NCBI RefSeq assembly: GCF_900167135.1
Contig: NZ_FUWZ01000004.1
Coordinates: 62,001-126,000 of the forward strand
Length of the DNA stretch: 64,000 nt
Source of the DNA: Chitinophaga eiseniae
GTDB lineage: Bacteria; Bacteroidota; Bacteroidia; Chitinophagales; Chitinophagaceae
Reading direction: 5' to 3'
This document shows positions 35,227 through 44,477 of the stretch, one piece after another. A model generated the notes under the pieces. The model was not told the DNA's origin, ran no database searches, and worked only from the letters and a program-made list of their open reading frames with translations. Position 1 is the stretch's first letter; the number at the start of each line of letters is the position of its first letter. The position numbers were made by a program, and so were the translations under genes.

Positions 35227-36681
35227 ATGGAACTAACATCACTGGCCCCGCAGTCATTGTGGCAATATTTCAGTCAACTGAACGCCATCCCGCGGGCATC
35301 GAAGAAAGAAGAAAAGGTGATCGCCTTCGTGGAGGCATTTGGCCGTCAGCTGGGCCTGGAAACAACAAGGGACGCTGTCGGGAACGTGTGCATCAAAAAG
35401 CCGGCTACGGCAGGCATGGAAGACCGGCAGACGGTGATCCTGCAATCGCACCTGGACATGGTACACCAGAAAAACGGGGATACCGTGTTTGACTTTGACA
35501 CCCAGGGCATCGAGATGTATGTGGACGGCGACTGGGTAAGGGCCCGCGGCACTACCCTCGGCGCAGATAACGGCATCGGCGTAGCCACCATCATGGCCAT
35601 CCTGGCAGCGACGGACATACCGCATCCTGCCCTCGAAGCCATGTTCACCATCGACGAAGAAACAGGGATGACAGGCGCCATGCAACTGGACCCAGCCCCG
35701 TATACCGGCACCATATTGCTCAACCTCGACACCGAAGAGGAAGACGAGATCACCATCGGTTGTGCCGGTGGCCTCGATACCAATACCAAAGGCAACTATC
35801 AGCAGACACCCGTGGCAGCTGGCGGCGCTGCTTATGATATTACCATCAAAGGACTGCTCGGCGGCCACTCCGGTATAGACATCAACAAGGGCAGAGCAAA
35901 CGCCAACAAACTGATGAACCGTCTGTTGTTCAACGCGCGTCAGTCTTTTGACCTGCAGCTGGCTTCCCTCGATGGCGGCAGCTTGCGCAACGCCATCCCA
36001 CGCGAATCCCGCGCCACGGTAGTTGTGCCTGGTGCCGACAAAGCCCGCTTCGAGGCGGCCGTACAGGCATTTGCCACCATCCTGAAAGAGGAATACAAAA
36101 CCGTGGAAACGGGTTTGACAGTGGAGGTTAAGCCCGCCGCAATGCCGGCTTCCGTGATGGCGCCCGCTTATTTCGATCAACTGCTGCGCGCCATCTACGC
36201 CGCGCCCAATGGCGTGTTCCGCATGAGCCCCGATATGCCGGGCCTCGTGGAAGCATCCAACAATATCGCCAAAGTGACCGTGAAAGATGGTCAGTTTATT
36301 ACCCAGTCACTGCAACGCAGCAACGTAGACAGCACCAAAGAAGATGTAGCCCTCGCGGTACGTTCCGCCTTTGAAAATATGGGCTGCGAAGTGATACAGG
36401 CCGGCGGTTACCCCGGTTGGAAACCCAACCCGGATTCTCCCATCCTGAAGCTGATGCTGTCCCTGTATGGCGATCATTTCAAACATACCCCAAAAGTAGG
36501 CGCGATCCACGCCGGACTGGAATGCGGTATCCTCGGTTCACTGCTCAAAGGGCCGGACATGATCTCTTTCGGACCTACCATCCGCGGTGCGCACTCACCG
36601 AATGAAAGTGCACAAATCTCTTCCGTAGAGCGGTTTTACAAATTTTTACTGCATATTTTGAAAGAGATACCCAAGCGATAA
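35227..36681 (+). CDS. pepD: Cytosolic beta-Ala-His/Xaa-His dipeptidase (aminoacyl-histidine dipeptidase), M20 family
   Basis: A 484-residue zinc peptidase of the M20C (PepD) group, usual length about 480. Catalytic-site residues are visible: S-H75-L-D77, the bridging Asp in G-A-D114-N-G, and the Glu pair in D-E144-E145-T-G-M-T-G-A. The lid domain starts near 205 with I-K-G-L-L-G-G-H-S-G-I-D-I-N-K-G-R-A-N-A-N-K, a strong PepD signature. The end has H-A-G-L-E-C-G and G-P-T-I-R-G-A-H-S-P-N-E, also standard. It cleaves unspecific dipeptides, including those with C-terminal His. A terminator follows closely. Confidence 0.92.
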   Translation: MELTSLAPQSLWQYFSQLNAIPRASKKEEKVIAFVEAFGRQLGLETTRDAVGNVCIKKPATAGMEDRQTVILQSHLDMVHQKNGDTVFDFDTQGIEMYVDGDWVRARGTTLGADNGIGVATIMAILAATDIPHPALEAMFTIDEETGMTGAMQLDPAPYTGTILLNLDTEEEDEITIGCAGGLDTNTKGNYQQTPVAAGGAAYDITIKGLLGGHSGIDINKGRANANKLMNRLLFNARQSFDLQLASLDGGSLRNAIPRESRATVVVPGADKARFEAAVQAFATILKEEYKTVETGLTVEVKPAAMPASVMAPAYFDQLLRAIYAAPNGVFRMSPDMPGLVEASNNIAKVTVKDGQFITQSLQRSNVDSTKEDVALAVRSAFENMGCEVIQAGGYPGWKPNPDSPILKLMLSLYGDHFKHTPKVGAIHAGLECGILGSLLKGPDMISFGPTIRGAHSPNESAQISSVERFYKFLLHILKEIPKR

Positions 36682-36704
36682 TCCTTTCCAAAAGATAATA
36701 CCCG

Positions 36705-36735
36705 GGGCTGACCAACAGGTCGGCCCTTTGTTTTG
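36705..36735 (+). terminator. Terminator of pepD
   Basis: Hairpin with 9-bp arms 36705-36713 and 36718-36726 (one G-U pair, loop AACA) followed by a T-rich tract. It begins 24 bp past the pepD stop codon. Confidence 0.85.
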
Positions 36736-36864
36736 TCTGTTGTTTGGTGCGATAGCATTCATTTTGCGAAACTGTCAGCCTGTAAGGGCACTCAGGCTGT
36801 CAGCGGGGGCAGGTAGCTCTGAGGGTCATTTTCGGCTGTTGCCTGTTGGCGGAACAGCGTAGAA

Positions 36865-37534
36865 GTACAAATTTTGCTGCTCTCCCGTATTCCAGGGTGC
36901 CATTGTTCGTTCCGGAGGCTATACGGGAAACCGTAAAATGTTGCATCATAGGATCGCTATTTTTGTCCGGTATCATCAAATAACCCTTAACAATATGGAC
37001 AACCAGGTACACTGCCCCAAATGCAATTCCACACAGATTACCGCAAACAAGCAAGGTTTTAGTGTTGGCAAAGCCGCTGCCGGCGTCATTTTAACAGGCG
37101 GTATCGGGCTGCTCGCCGGGGGAATTGGAAGAAATAAAGTGATTATCACCTGTCTGGCGTGTGGTCATCAGTTTAAGCCGGGAGCGAAAAAGGAGACAGC
37201 CGTGGAAGCATATCAACGATTGAAGACCCATCGGGAGAAGATGGATGCCGAACGAAACAGGCAATTGGATGCGTCAGCGCTGGAAGAAGATCTCAGGAGA
37301 GACCTGGAACGACGGAATAACCCCGAAAAAAGAAAGGAGAGCAGAAATGCAGTCATTAAAACGGCAGGTCTCATAATGTTTGCAGGGGCTATCCTATGGC
37401 TGCTATGGCCAATCGGTGGGTGGTTCGTTATGGGATTCGGAGCGCTGTTATTTATTGCGGCATTTGTTTAGCCTGGAACAGCGCAGGGTTACGCCGTAAG
37501 ACATGGTCATCGATGTACAAATTTTGCTGCTCTC
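36865..37534. repeat. Direct repeats flanking the zinc-ribbon gene
   Basis: GTACAAATTTTGCTGCTCTC occurs exactly at 36865-36884 and again at 37515-37534. Each copy is preceded by GGAACAGCG[T/C]AG, but at 2 bp distance in the first copy and about 29 bp in the second. The repeats bracket the small gene at 36995-37471. This may mark a duplicated promoter region or the edges of an acquired cassette. Confidence 0.7.
36995..37471 (+). CDS. Zinc-ribbon membrane protein of unknown function
   Basis: A 158-residue protein starting at the Met at 36995. The N-terminus is a zinc ribbon made of C-P-K-C-N-S (9-14 region) and, about 50 residues later, C-L-A-C-G-H-Q-F. A Gly-rich hydrophobic segment (A-A-A-G-V-I-L-T-G-G-I-G-L-L-A-G-G-I-G) sits between the two Cys pairs. 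A charged helix (90-120) and two C-terminal membrane segments follow. The layout resembles zinc-ribbon-first membrane proteins with no known job. Alternative starts upstream at 36938 give residues unlike the family. It is framed by direct repeats. Confidence 0.7.
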   Translation: MDNQVHCPKCNSTQITANKQGFSVGKAAAGVILTGGIGLLAGGIGRNKVIITCLACGHQFKPGAKKETAVEAYQRLKTHREKMDAERNRQLDASALEEDLRRDLERRNNPEKRKESRNAVIKTAGLIMFAGAILWLLWPIGGWFVMGFGALLFIAAFV

Positions 37535-37778
37535 TGATTTTATTTATATATTGCAAATAAGGTACTTGTATTAAAGCCGCCTATTGACAATTTGAATCCA
37601 AAGCAGCTTAGGTTTATCATCTGTATATCAAAATTTGACCAATCCTTATTGTAACACCCAAAACTGGTGCCCTCGCTGGTTTTTAACGATCATCATCTGA
37701 ATGTATTATCCCATGTCCCAAAGAGCCGTTTCCTGTTTGATTGCAGCCATATCCGGATATACCCGGAAATTTTCCCCG
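37535..37778. other. Intergenic stretch before the Ter island
   Basis: About 240 bp, A/T-richer than its neighbours, with no gene, hairpin or repeat that I can support. It marks the left boundary of the Ter island. Confidence 0.4.
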
Positions 37779-37811
37779 TTTGATGATAATCGCAGGTTGT
37801 CTGTATTTTAT
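37779..37811 (+). promoter_or_regulatory. Possible promoter of the plus-strand Ter operon
   Basis: TTTG (37779-37782), 21 bp, then TATTTTAT (37804-37811), which keeps the TAnnTT part of the -7 consensus. The start codon at 37836 is 24 bp further on. Spacing is good; the -7 box is imperfect. Confidence 0.4.
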
Positions 37812-37835
37812 GACCGTTAAGGATTCCTTACACGT

Positions 37836-39614
37836 ATGGACGGTCTGACATTTACGACACAAGCTTTTGGCCAGGACTGGGTGGCCTACCTGGATGACTA
37901 CGGTGTGCCGGTACCGGCGAACGACTGGCTGCAAAAGACCATTACCCAGGCTTTTGAGGCGATGGCACCCGAAGAAAAGGCGCTCTTGCACCAATGGTTT
38001 GCATTTCCGTCCCCTCAGCCCGTGGAGGTTATCCGGCGGTTACAGGAGCGGTTGTTCGATGCGATGCTGGAACCGCTGGTAACGCAGCGGCTGTCAGTCT
38101 TTTCCACCCGGGAGATATTCACCGGTGTTATCCGGTTCCGGAAGGAGCAGGAACTTTGTTTCCTGGAGGAACAAAGCAGCAGGGAAGCGGTGGTGGACAC
38201 ACCAAATACCGATGATGCTATCATCGATGTATCCGGAGAGCCGGTACCCATTGACTTTAGCACTGACAATGCTCCCTCAGGCCAGGCGGATGGACAGGCT
38301 TACGACGACAACTGGAAACTCGGTCATCAATACCAGGAAAAGCTGGGGCTGAATACACAGGAAACAGCATGGCTGAATAAATTCTGGAACCCCTGTAATG
38401 CTTTCCTCGAAGTGGAAGGATGTTGTGTACAGACGATCCGGCTTTATCTGCTCTGTTTGAAACAGCTGAATAAGGTGTTCGATAAAAAGGGAACGACCAT
38501 TGCCCGCCAGGTAAAACAGTTTCAGGACCGATATGTCCAAGGTAATAACAACACCTACACCCTCAGTTATGAACGTCAGAACCTGGAGACGCATATCTAC
38601 CTCACAATTTTTAAAAGATCGGAAAATACCGTCAGGGAAGTCTACCGGCATAAACGGAAAATCAGTAATGACTTTAACTACCCTGTATTTGCCAATGACT
38701 TTGAGCAGACTTTTGGAAGCACTGTTAATGAAATTCTGGCGGGGGCGGCAGCTACCATCGCACCCGCTGACGACGCCACAGAGCTGTTGTTGAACGAAAT
38801 GAACGTTACCCGTTGGAAAACTTTTTTTGACGAGATCATCCCTGTCCTAAACAACAGTAACGCGCAACAGGTAGCAGAACAACTGGACTGGCTGGGGGCG
38901 ATGAACGAGAAGAACCCTGCGCTGGAAAACATCTATTTCGAAGCATCCAGGGCTTTTGTGAAAGCAGATAAGGGGATCGCTATCAGTTTCTACCTGAAGT
39001 ACCTGTACGCGGACCTGCACTCGGAGAAGATTGATAACCGGCAGTTGACAAAGTCCATCCAGAAGAGCCTCTTCGCGGACCAGGAACAGCTCGACGCCTT
39101 TGAAAAAATAGCCAACGGGCTGATCGCCACCCGCGATCTCCCTGCTGCACTGGCTGCGGCTGTAAAAATCTATGAAAAGAAAAGAAAGAAAATAGAGCTG
39201 AATGAGGGAGATATTGCTGCCGTGCGCTCACAGAGCGCGGAAACGGTAAGTCGTTTGAATGAAATCCTGCAGGACGAAGACGAAATAGCGGAAGGGTCTT
39301 CCGCCATCATCACCCTGCAACTGGGTACCGCCACGCCGGCTGCCGCGGTGCCACAGGACCCCGTCTTTATGGCCAGCGTGCAGCTCAGTATGCATCAGCA
39401 GGAATTACTATCGCTGTTTAAAGACCATCAGTATCATCTGACCACCACCCAGGTGACCACCTATGCCAAAAGCCGGAACCTGTTCAGAAACCAGCTGGTA
39501 GAGAGTATTAATGATTGTTGTTATGAAGAGCTGGATGATAATTTAATTGAAGAAACAGAAGACCGGTATGAGGTGAACGAATTTTATTATCAAAAAATAA
39601 TTAATCTATGTTAG
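37836..39614 (+). CDS. TerB-N/TerB-C domain protein
   Basis: A 592-residue cytosolic protein. The middle region (about 165-240; E-T-A-W-L-N-K-F-W-N, I-R-L-Y-L-L-C-L-K-Q-L) looks like a TerB-N domain, and the last 80 residues (L-S-M-H-Q-Q-E-L-L-S-L-F, N-Q-L-V-E-S-I-N-D-C-C-Y-E-E-L-D-D-N-L-I-E-E) look like TerB-C, the pair known from Ter-linked helicase systems. The N-terminal 150 residues are specific to this protein. Its stop overlaps the ATPase start by 7 bp, so the two are translationally coupled. I infer that it senses or recruits the ATPase and helicase encoded after it. Similarity was judged by eye and is moderate. Confidence 0.65.
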   Translation: MDGLTFTTQAFGQDWVAYLDDYGVPVPANDWLQKTITQAFEAMAPEEKALLHQWFAFPSPQPVEVIRRLQERLFDAMLEPLVTQRLSVFSTREIFTGVIRFRKEQELCFLEEQSSREAVVDTPNTDDAIIDVSGEPVPIDFSTDNAPSGQADGQAYDDNWKLGHQYQEKLGLNTQETAWLNKFWNPCNAFLEVEGCCVQTIRLYLLCLKQLNKVFDKKGTTIARQVKQFQDRYVQGNNNTYTLSYERQNLETHIYLTIFKRSENTVREVYRHKRKISNDFNYPVFANDFEQTFGSTVNEILAGAAATIAPADDATELLLNEMNVTRWKTFFDEIIPVLNNSNAQQVAEQLDWLGAMNEKNPALENIYFEASRAFVKADKGIAISFYLKYLYADLHSEKIDNRQLTKSIQKSLFADQEQLDAFEKIANGLIATRDLPAALAAAVKIYEKKRKKIELNEGDIAAVRSQSAETVSRLNEILQDEDEIAEGSSAIITLQLGTATPAAAVPQDPVFMASVQLSMHQQELLSLFKDHQYHLTTTQVTTYAKSRNLFRNQLVESINDCCYEELDDNLIEETEDRYEVNEFYYQKIINLC

Positions 39615-40918
39615 GTGACATCAAACCGAAAGAAGCTACGGCTGTGATCAATTCCCTCTTAGGCGGCGTCGTGCCTAAAATAGGTGTTCAGCATATTGCC
39701 GTAGGTCGTACGGCGGAAGTAAATGCGTTCCTCTCTGCCTTGGAGGATGTGAAAAATGGGCATAGTATGGTGAAGTTCTGGATCGGGGATTTTGGGTCCG
39801 GGAAGTCTTTTATGATGCATTTGCTGAATACGGTAGCGATCAAACAGAAGTTTGTAGTGGCCAATGCTGATTTTACACCGGAAAACAGGTTGTATGCCAA
39901 TGATGGTAAAGCTGTTGCCCTTTACACAGCTATCATGGACAACATTGCTATCCAGACCCGACCGGAAGGTGGGGCGTTGGCGGTGCTGCTGGAAAAATGG
40001 ATAGAACAGGCTATCGCGGGGGCCGCGCAGGAATCAGGACTGGCGCCGGATGTGGTCCGGCAGCCGGACCACACAGATGTGATCCGCCGGCATATTATGC
40101 GTACTATCAATAATATCACGGAAGTGGGTGGTTTTGATTTCGGGTTGGTCGTGACCAAATATTACGAAGGATATATACAGGACGATGAGCAGCTCCGGAA
40201 AAATGCATTGCGCTGGCTGAAAGGAGAGTACAGTACCAAAACGGAAGCGCGGCAGGACCTCGGCGTCCGGGAAATCATCGATGACCAGAACTTCTATGAT
40301 ATGCTGAAAAACTTCTGTAAACTGTTTGTCAGCATCGGTTATAGCGGTTTTATGATCAACCTGGACGAGGCCATCAACCTCTATAAGATCTCTACCGGAG
40401 CGATGCGGGAGAAAAACTACGAGAAGATACTGTCTATCTACAACGACTGTTTTCAGGGAAAAGTGGCCCACCTGTTTGTAAATATCGCCGGTACACAGGA
40501 GTTCCTGGAAAACGAACGGAGGGGGCTTTTCAGTTATCAGGCTTTAAAATCAAGACTCGAAACCAACAAATTTGAAACGGCCGGAGTGCGTGACTTCGCC
40601 CAGCCGGTGCTGCGCCTGCTGCCACTGAGCCACACCGAAATTTTTGTGTTGTTACAAAATCTTAAACAGATTTTTGACTTCAATTATAAAACCAGTATTC
40701 CGGTGGATGATAATGATATCCGGTTGTTTATGGAAGAAATATTCAACAAGCCCGGCGCCAGTGAATTCCTGACGCCCCGTGAAGTGATCCGGGATTTTCT
40801 GCATGTGCTGAGCATCCTTCGTCAGCACCCGGAGACGGATAAACGAAAGCTGATCAATGATATCGAAATCACAGATGAAAGACCGCAGGAATCTCTAAAG
40901 CACATTGAAGAAATATAA
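39608..40918 (+). CDS. BREX-like P-loop ATPase (DUF2791 family)
   Basis: A 436-residue ATPase. Walker A is G60-D-F-G-S-G-K66-S and Walker B is M-I-N-L-D253-E254-A. The opening A-V-I-N-S-L-L-G-G-V-V-P-x-x-G-x-x-x-I-x-V-G-R and the segment around F-L-E-N-E-R-R-G-L-F-S-Y-Q-A-L match the DUF2791 / BrxD-type family found in BREX phage-defence loci and in Ter-linked systems. It overlaps TerB by 7 bp and its stop codon overlaps the helicase start (TAATG). It is likely an NTP-driven loader or switch for the helicase. Confidence 0.8.
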   Translation: MLGDIKPKEATAVINSLLGGVVPKIGVQHIAVGRTAEVNAFLSALEDVKNGHSMVKFWIGDFGSGKSFMMHLLNTVAIKQKFVVANADFTPENRLYANDGKAVALYTAIMDNIAIQTRPEGGALAVLLEKWIEQAIAGAAQESGLAPDVVRQPDHTDVIRRHIMRTINNITEVGGFDFGLVVTKYYEGYIQDDEQLRKNALRWLKGEYSTKTEARQDLGVREIIDDQNFYDMLKNFCKLFVSIGYSGFMINLDEAINLYKISTGAMREKNYEKILSIYNDCFQGKVAHLFVNIAGTQEFLENERRGLFSYQALKSRLETNKFETAGVRDFAQPVLRLLPLSHTEIFVLLQNLKQIFDFNYKTSIPVDDNDIRLFMEEIFNKPGASEFLTPREVIRDFLHVLSILRQHPETDKRKLINDIEITDERPQESLKHIEEI

Positions 40919-43047
40919 TGGCATACGAACTGTTATCTGAACCGGTGCGCCGCTATATACGGGACAAAAAATGGGAAGCACTCAGGCCTATCCAGGATGC
41001 GGCGATAAAAGCGATCATGAGATCGGAAGGGCATTATATCCTGGCATCCCGCACAGCTTCGGGTAAAACAGAAGCGGCTTTCCTGCCTGTATTGTCGAGT
41101 GTCGATTTCAGGGAGAAAGGAGTACAGGTGTTGTATATCTCGCCCCTGATAGCATTGATCAACGATCAGTTTCAGCGATGCGAGGCGCTTTGCAGATATA
41201 TGGATGTATTGGTGACCAAATGGCATGGAGAAGCCAATCAGTCGGGTAAGAAGCGGCTGCTGGCTGATCCTCAGGGAGTGATGCTGATTACACCGGAATC
41301 GATAGAAGCGATGCTGGTGAATCACCCCGGGAGGGCGAAATCACTTTTTTCCAATCTTAAATTTATCATCATAGATGAGATACATGCCTTTCTGGGAACG
41401 GACCGGGGAAGGCACTTGCAGTCCTTGTTGTCGCGGATCTGCAGCCTTAAAACAGGGGCGCCGGTGAGGATAGTAGGCCTGTCAGCAACGATTGGCGACG
41501 AAAATTTCCAGGTGGCGAAGCGGTTTCTTGACAATACGCTTCCGGCTAAAGTGTTAATTGACCGGACTGCAAAGGAAAACCATGTCAGTTTAAAATTCAG
41601 CAGGGAAGACGCTGAATTCTCCGTGGGATTTATTGAGTCATTGTACGAGTTGACAAAAGATAAAAAGGTATTGATCTTCCCCAATGCCAGGGGAAGGGCG
41701 GAAGAAATCGCTGTAAAGCTTTCAAAAACAGCCGCGAGGAGAAAAGGACATGCGTATTATTTTTCACATCATTCATCTGTGGACAAGGACTTGCGTGAAT
41801 ACGTGGAAAATTTTGCCAAGACCAACGAACGACACCCGTTTTGTATTTGTTGTACGTCGACATTGGAACTGGGGATTGATATTGGTACCGTGGATATGGT
41901 GGTGCAGATAGATGCCAGCAACAGCGTGGCGTCGCTGGTGCAACGAATGGGGCGCGCCGGCAGGAGAGAAGGCGCTACAAGTGAATTGTTGTTATATGGC
42001 ACCCACCCGTGGGCAATGCTGCAATCACTTGCCTGTTGGCAGTTGTACGAAGAAGGGTTTATGGAGCCGATCGTGGTGACGGACAAACCTTATGATCTGT
42101 TGTTCCATCAGATACTGTCAATATTAAAAGAAACCAATGGTATCAGTCATGCTGCATTAACAGCGCAACTTACCGCCAATCATGCCTTTCAACAGATACC
42201 GGCAGCTACCATCAGCCAGTTGCTGGCGTTCATGATCCAGGCGGAATATGTGGAGGTTTTGGGCCGTGAATTGATTGTTGGTTACGAAGGAGAGAAGCTG
42301 ACCAACTCCCGGGATTTTTACAGCGTATTTTTCACCGACCGATTGTTGAAGGTGATCCATGCTGGTAACACCATCGGAGAAATCCCTGATTCGGTTTCAC
42401 TGGCCGAAGATGTCAATATCTATCTGGCGGCAAAAATCTGGAAGGTAAAACTGAAGGATATCCAGGCGGCTAAAATATTGGTGGAGCCGGCCCATGATGG
42501 CAAAAAGCCGATATTCGGAGGCGAAGGGCCAGCCGTGCAGCCCCGGGTGAGAGCCAGGATGCTGGAAATCGTTTACCAGGATTTACCCACCGGCATTATG
42601 GACGAGAAAGCTATTGCCGCCCTGGAGGAGCTGCGTTTTGAGTTAAAACAGGCAGTGCTGACACCCGGAAATATGGAGCGGCCGTATGTTGCCAAAGAAA
42701 CCGGCTACCAGTATTATACATTTACAGGTTCTGTAATTAACAGGACGCTGATGGTACTATTGAAACTGGCTGATATCGACTCTGTTTTTGATGACGACAA
42801 GAGCATGTTCTCCATTGCCGACAAAACCTGGGAGCCGGCAAAACTGTGGCCGCATCTTGAAGCACAGCTGGCAGTGTTGTGTGGTCTTGATCTTGATAAT
42901 TTGGAGAAGCTGGGATTATCCTGCGCCTTCTTAAAATGGGGACAATACCTGCCGCCATCGCTGCAGGAAGAACTGATCCGCAGCGCCCTCCTGGATATCC
43001 CCGGCACCACTGCCTTCCTGCAGCAGGTCAGATTCGTGACATGCTGA
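40918..43047 (+). CDS. Superfamily II DEAD/DEAH-box helicase, Lhr/BrxHI-like
   Basis: A 709-residue helicase. Motif I is A-S-R-T-A-S-G-K50-T-E, motif II D153-E-I-H156, motif III S189-A-T, and motif VI Q342-R-M-G-R-A-G-R349. The Q-motif area (R-P-I-Q) is present near residue 23. The Lhr-type V-G-L-S-A-T-I-G and L-E-L-G-I-D-I-G-T-V-D are clear. The C-terminal 300 residues are a helicase-specific winged-helix/auxiliary part. It should unwind or translocate on nucleic acid using ATP. Together with the two coupled upstream genes it forms a compact DNA/RNA-processing module inside the Ter island. Confidence 0.88.
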   Translation: MAYELLSEPVRRYIRDKKWEALRPIQDAAIKAIMRSEGHYILASRTASGKTEAAFLPVLSSVDFREKGVQVLYISPLIALINDQFQRCEALCRYMDVLVTKWHGEANQSGKKRLLADPQGVMLITPESIEAMLVNHPGRAKSLFSNLKFIIIDEIHAFLGTDRGRHLQSLLSRICSLKTGAPVRIVGLSATIGDENFQVAKRFLDNTLPAKVLIDRTAKENHVSLKFSREDAEFSVGFIESLYELTKDKKVLIFPNARGRAEEIAVKLSKTAARRKGHAYYFSHHSSVDKDLREYVENFAKTNERHPFCICCTSTLELGIDIGTVDMVVQIDASNSVASLVQRMGRAGRREGATSELLLYGTHPWAMLQSLACWQLYEEGFMEPIVVTDKPYDLLFHQILSILKETNGISHAALTAQLTANHAFQQIPAATISQLLAFMIQAEYVEVLGRELIVGYEGEKLTNSRDFYSVFFTDRLLKVIHAGNTIGEIPDSVSLAEDVNIYLAAKIWKVKLKDIQAAKILVEPAHDGKKPIFGGEGPAVQPRVRARMLEIVYQDLPTGIMDEKAIAALEELRFELKQAVLTPGNMERPYVAKETGYQYYTFTGSVINRTLMVLLKLADIDSVFDDDKSMFSIADKTWEPAKLWPHLEAQLAVLCGLDLDNLEKLGLSCAFLKWGQYLPPSLQEELIRSALLDIPGTTAFLQQVRFVTC

Positions 43048-43138
43048 TATATTACCCGCTACACATAATAATTCCGGCGTATGTAGCGACCGTTCTAATT
43101 AAAAATACTATCTTACCTACGTTTTAAATTTTTTGAAA

Positions 43139-43714
43139 ATGGCTATTAACTTACAAAAAGGACAAAGGATTGATATTGGACTGTCCAGCATCAGCGTAGG
43201 ATTGGGATGGGAGCCGAACGAAGGAACCGGCGCTGCTTTTGACCTCGACGCCTCTGCTTTTATGATCGATGATAACAGGTCGATCCCGGAAGAACGTTAT
43301 TTTGTATTCTATGGCAATACCGACTCACCGGACGGCGCCCTGCATCATACCGGCGACGACCCTACGGGCGGCAACAGCGACGGCGGCGATGATGAAACCA
43401 TCAACGTAGACCTGGCCAAAGTAGATCCCCGCGTGAAAGAAATCCTGTTCGTTGTCACCATCCACGACGCTATCGCCAGAAGGCAGAACTATGGCCAGGT
43501 GAGAGATTCGTATATCCGTATCGTTGACAACGCTACCTCACAGGAAATCGCCAAATACGAACTGGGAGAAGACTTCTCCATCGAAACCGGCGTGGAATTC
43601 GGCCGCCTGTATATCAAAGACGGTCAATGGAAATTCGAGGCTTCCGGTAAAGGTTACAAGGAAGACCTGGCATTTTTCCTCTCTAAATATTTTAAAGGAC
43701 AGATCATTAAATAA
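43139..43714 (+). CDS. terD: TerD-family calcium-binding stress protein
   Basis: A 191-residue TerD domain protein. It opens A-I-N-L-Q-K-G-Q, then G-L-G-W, then the acidic strands F-D-L-D-A-S-A-F and the loop H-T-G-D-D-P-T-G-G-N-S-D-G-G-D-D-E, rich in the Asp and Gly that bind calcium in TerD. R-D-S-Y-I-R-I-V-D and E-F-G-R-L-Y follow as in the family. TerD proteins bind Ca2+ and help cells survive tellurite and other stress; the mechanism is unclear. An in-frame TTG lies 6 bp upstream, but the ATG at 43139 fits the family start. The second TerD follows 7 bp later. Confidence 0.9.
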   Translation: MAINLQKGQRIDIGLSSISVGLGWEPNEGTGAAFDLDASAFMIDDNRSIPEERYFVFYGNTDSPDGALHHTGDDPTGGNSDGGDDETINVDLAKVDPRVKEILFVVTIHDAIARRQNYGQVRDSYIRIVDNATSQEIAKYELGEDFSIETGVEFGRLYIKDGQWKFEASGKGYKEDLAFFLSKYFKGQIIK

Positions 43715-43721
43715 CCTATAT

Positions 43722-44405
43722 ATGGCGATCAATCTAGTAAAAGGTCAAACTATCGACCTCCGTAAAAATGATCAGGGAGAAGAGTTTGACCTCTCGACTG
43801 TCACTATCGGCCTCGGCTGGGACGTAAAACAGAAAAAGGCAGAAGGCGGCTTCTTCGGAAAAATTTTCGGCGGCGGACAGAAAGAAGAAGAATATGACCT
43901 CGACGCGGTGGCTTTCCTGCTGGACAATAACGGCAAAGTGGCCAACCTGGGCCGCACCGTACAAACCCGCGACGGCAGAAGCCAGGGACTGTACGAAGGC
44001 GACGTGGTGTTCTTCAACTCACAAAAACACCCTTCCGGCCATATCTGGCTCACCGGCGATAACAGGACCGGCGCCGGCGATGGCGATGACGAACAGATCA
44101 TCATCAAACTGAACCAGATGGACCAGCGTTACGACAAAATCCTGTTCATGGTGACCATCTACCAGGGGCGCGCCAATAACCAGCATTTCGGGATGATCGA
44201 AAACGCGTTTATCCGTGCCGTAGACGCCAGAGGCAAAGAAATCGCCAAATTCAGCCTGTCCGGCGACAGCACCTATAACGGCATGTGCTCCATGACTTTC
44301 GCGGAAATTTACCGTAAAGACGGCGCCTGGAAATTCAGAGCCATCGGTAACCCCCACCAGTCAGACAGCTTCGTGGACGAACTGAAGAAAATGGTGTACT
44401 CCTGA
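43722..44405 (+). CDS. TerD-family protein with a Gly/Lys/Glu-rich insert
   Basis: A 227-residue TerD protein. The core matches (A-I-N-L-V-K-G-Q, I-G-L-G-W-D, Y-D-L-D-A-V-A-F, L-T-G-D-N-R-T-G-A-G-D-G-D-D-E). A roughly 25-residue insert after G-L-G-W-D-V, starting K-Q-K-K-A-E-G-G and containing F-G-K-I-F-G-G-G-Q-K-E-E-E, is absent from the first TerD; its amphipathic middle may contact a partner or membrane. It is downstream of the first TerD by 7 bp. Longer readings to 43524 overlap that gene and are rejected. Confidence 0.88.
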   Translation: MAINLVKGQTIDLRKNDQGEEFDLSTVTIGLGWDVKQKKAEGGFFGKIFGGGQKEEEYDLDAVAFLLDNNGKVANLGRTVQTRDGRSQGLYEGDVVFFNSQKHPSGHIWLTGDNRTGAGDGDDEQIIIKLNQMDQRYDKILFMVTIYQGRANNQHFGMIENAFIRAVDARGKEIAKFSLSGDSTYNGMCSMTFAEIYRKDGAWKFRAIGNPHQSDSFVDELKKMVYS

Positions 44406-44477
44406 GTAACCGGACACAAATAACTGTAGCAATGTTGTTAACCCTTATCAACAGCAGCGCTTTAACCAACTTATTTT

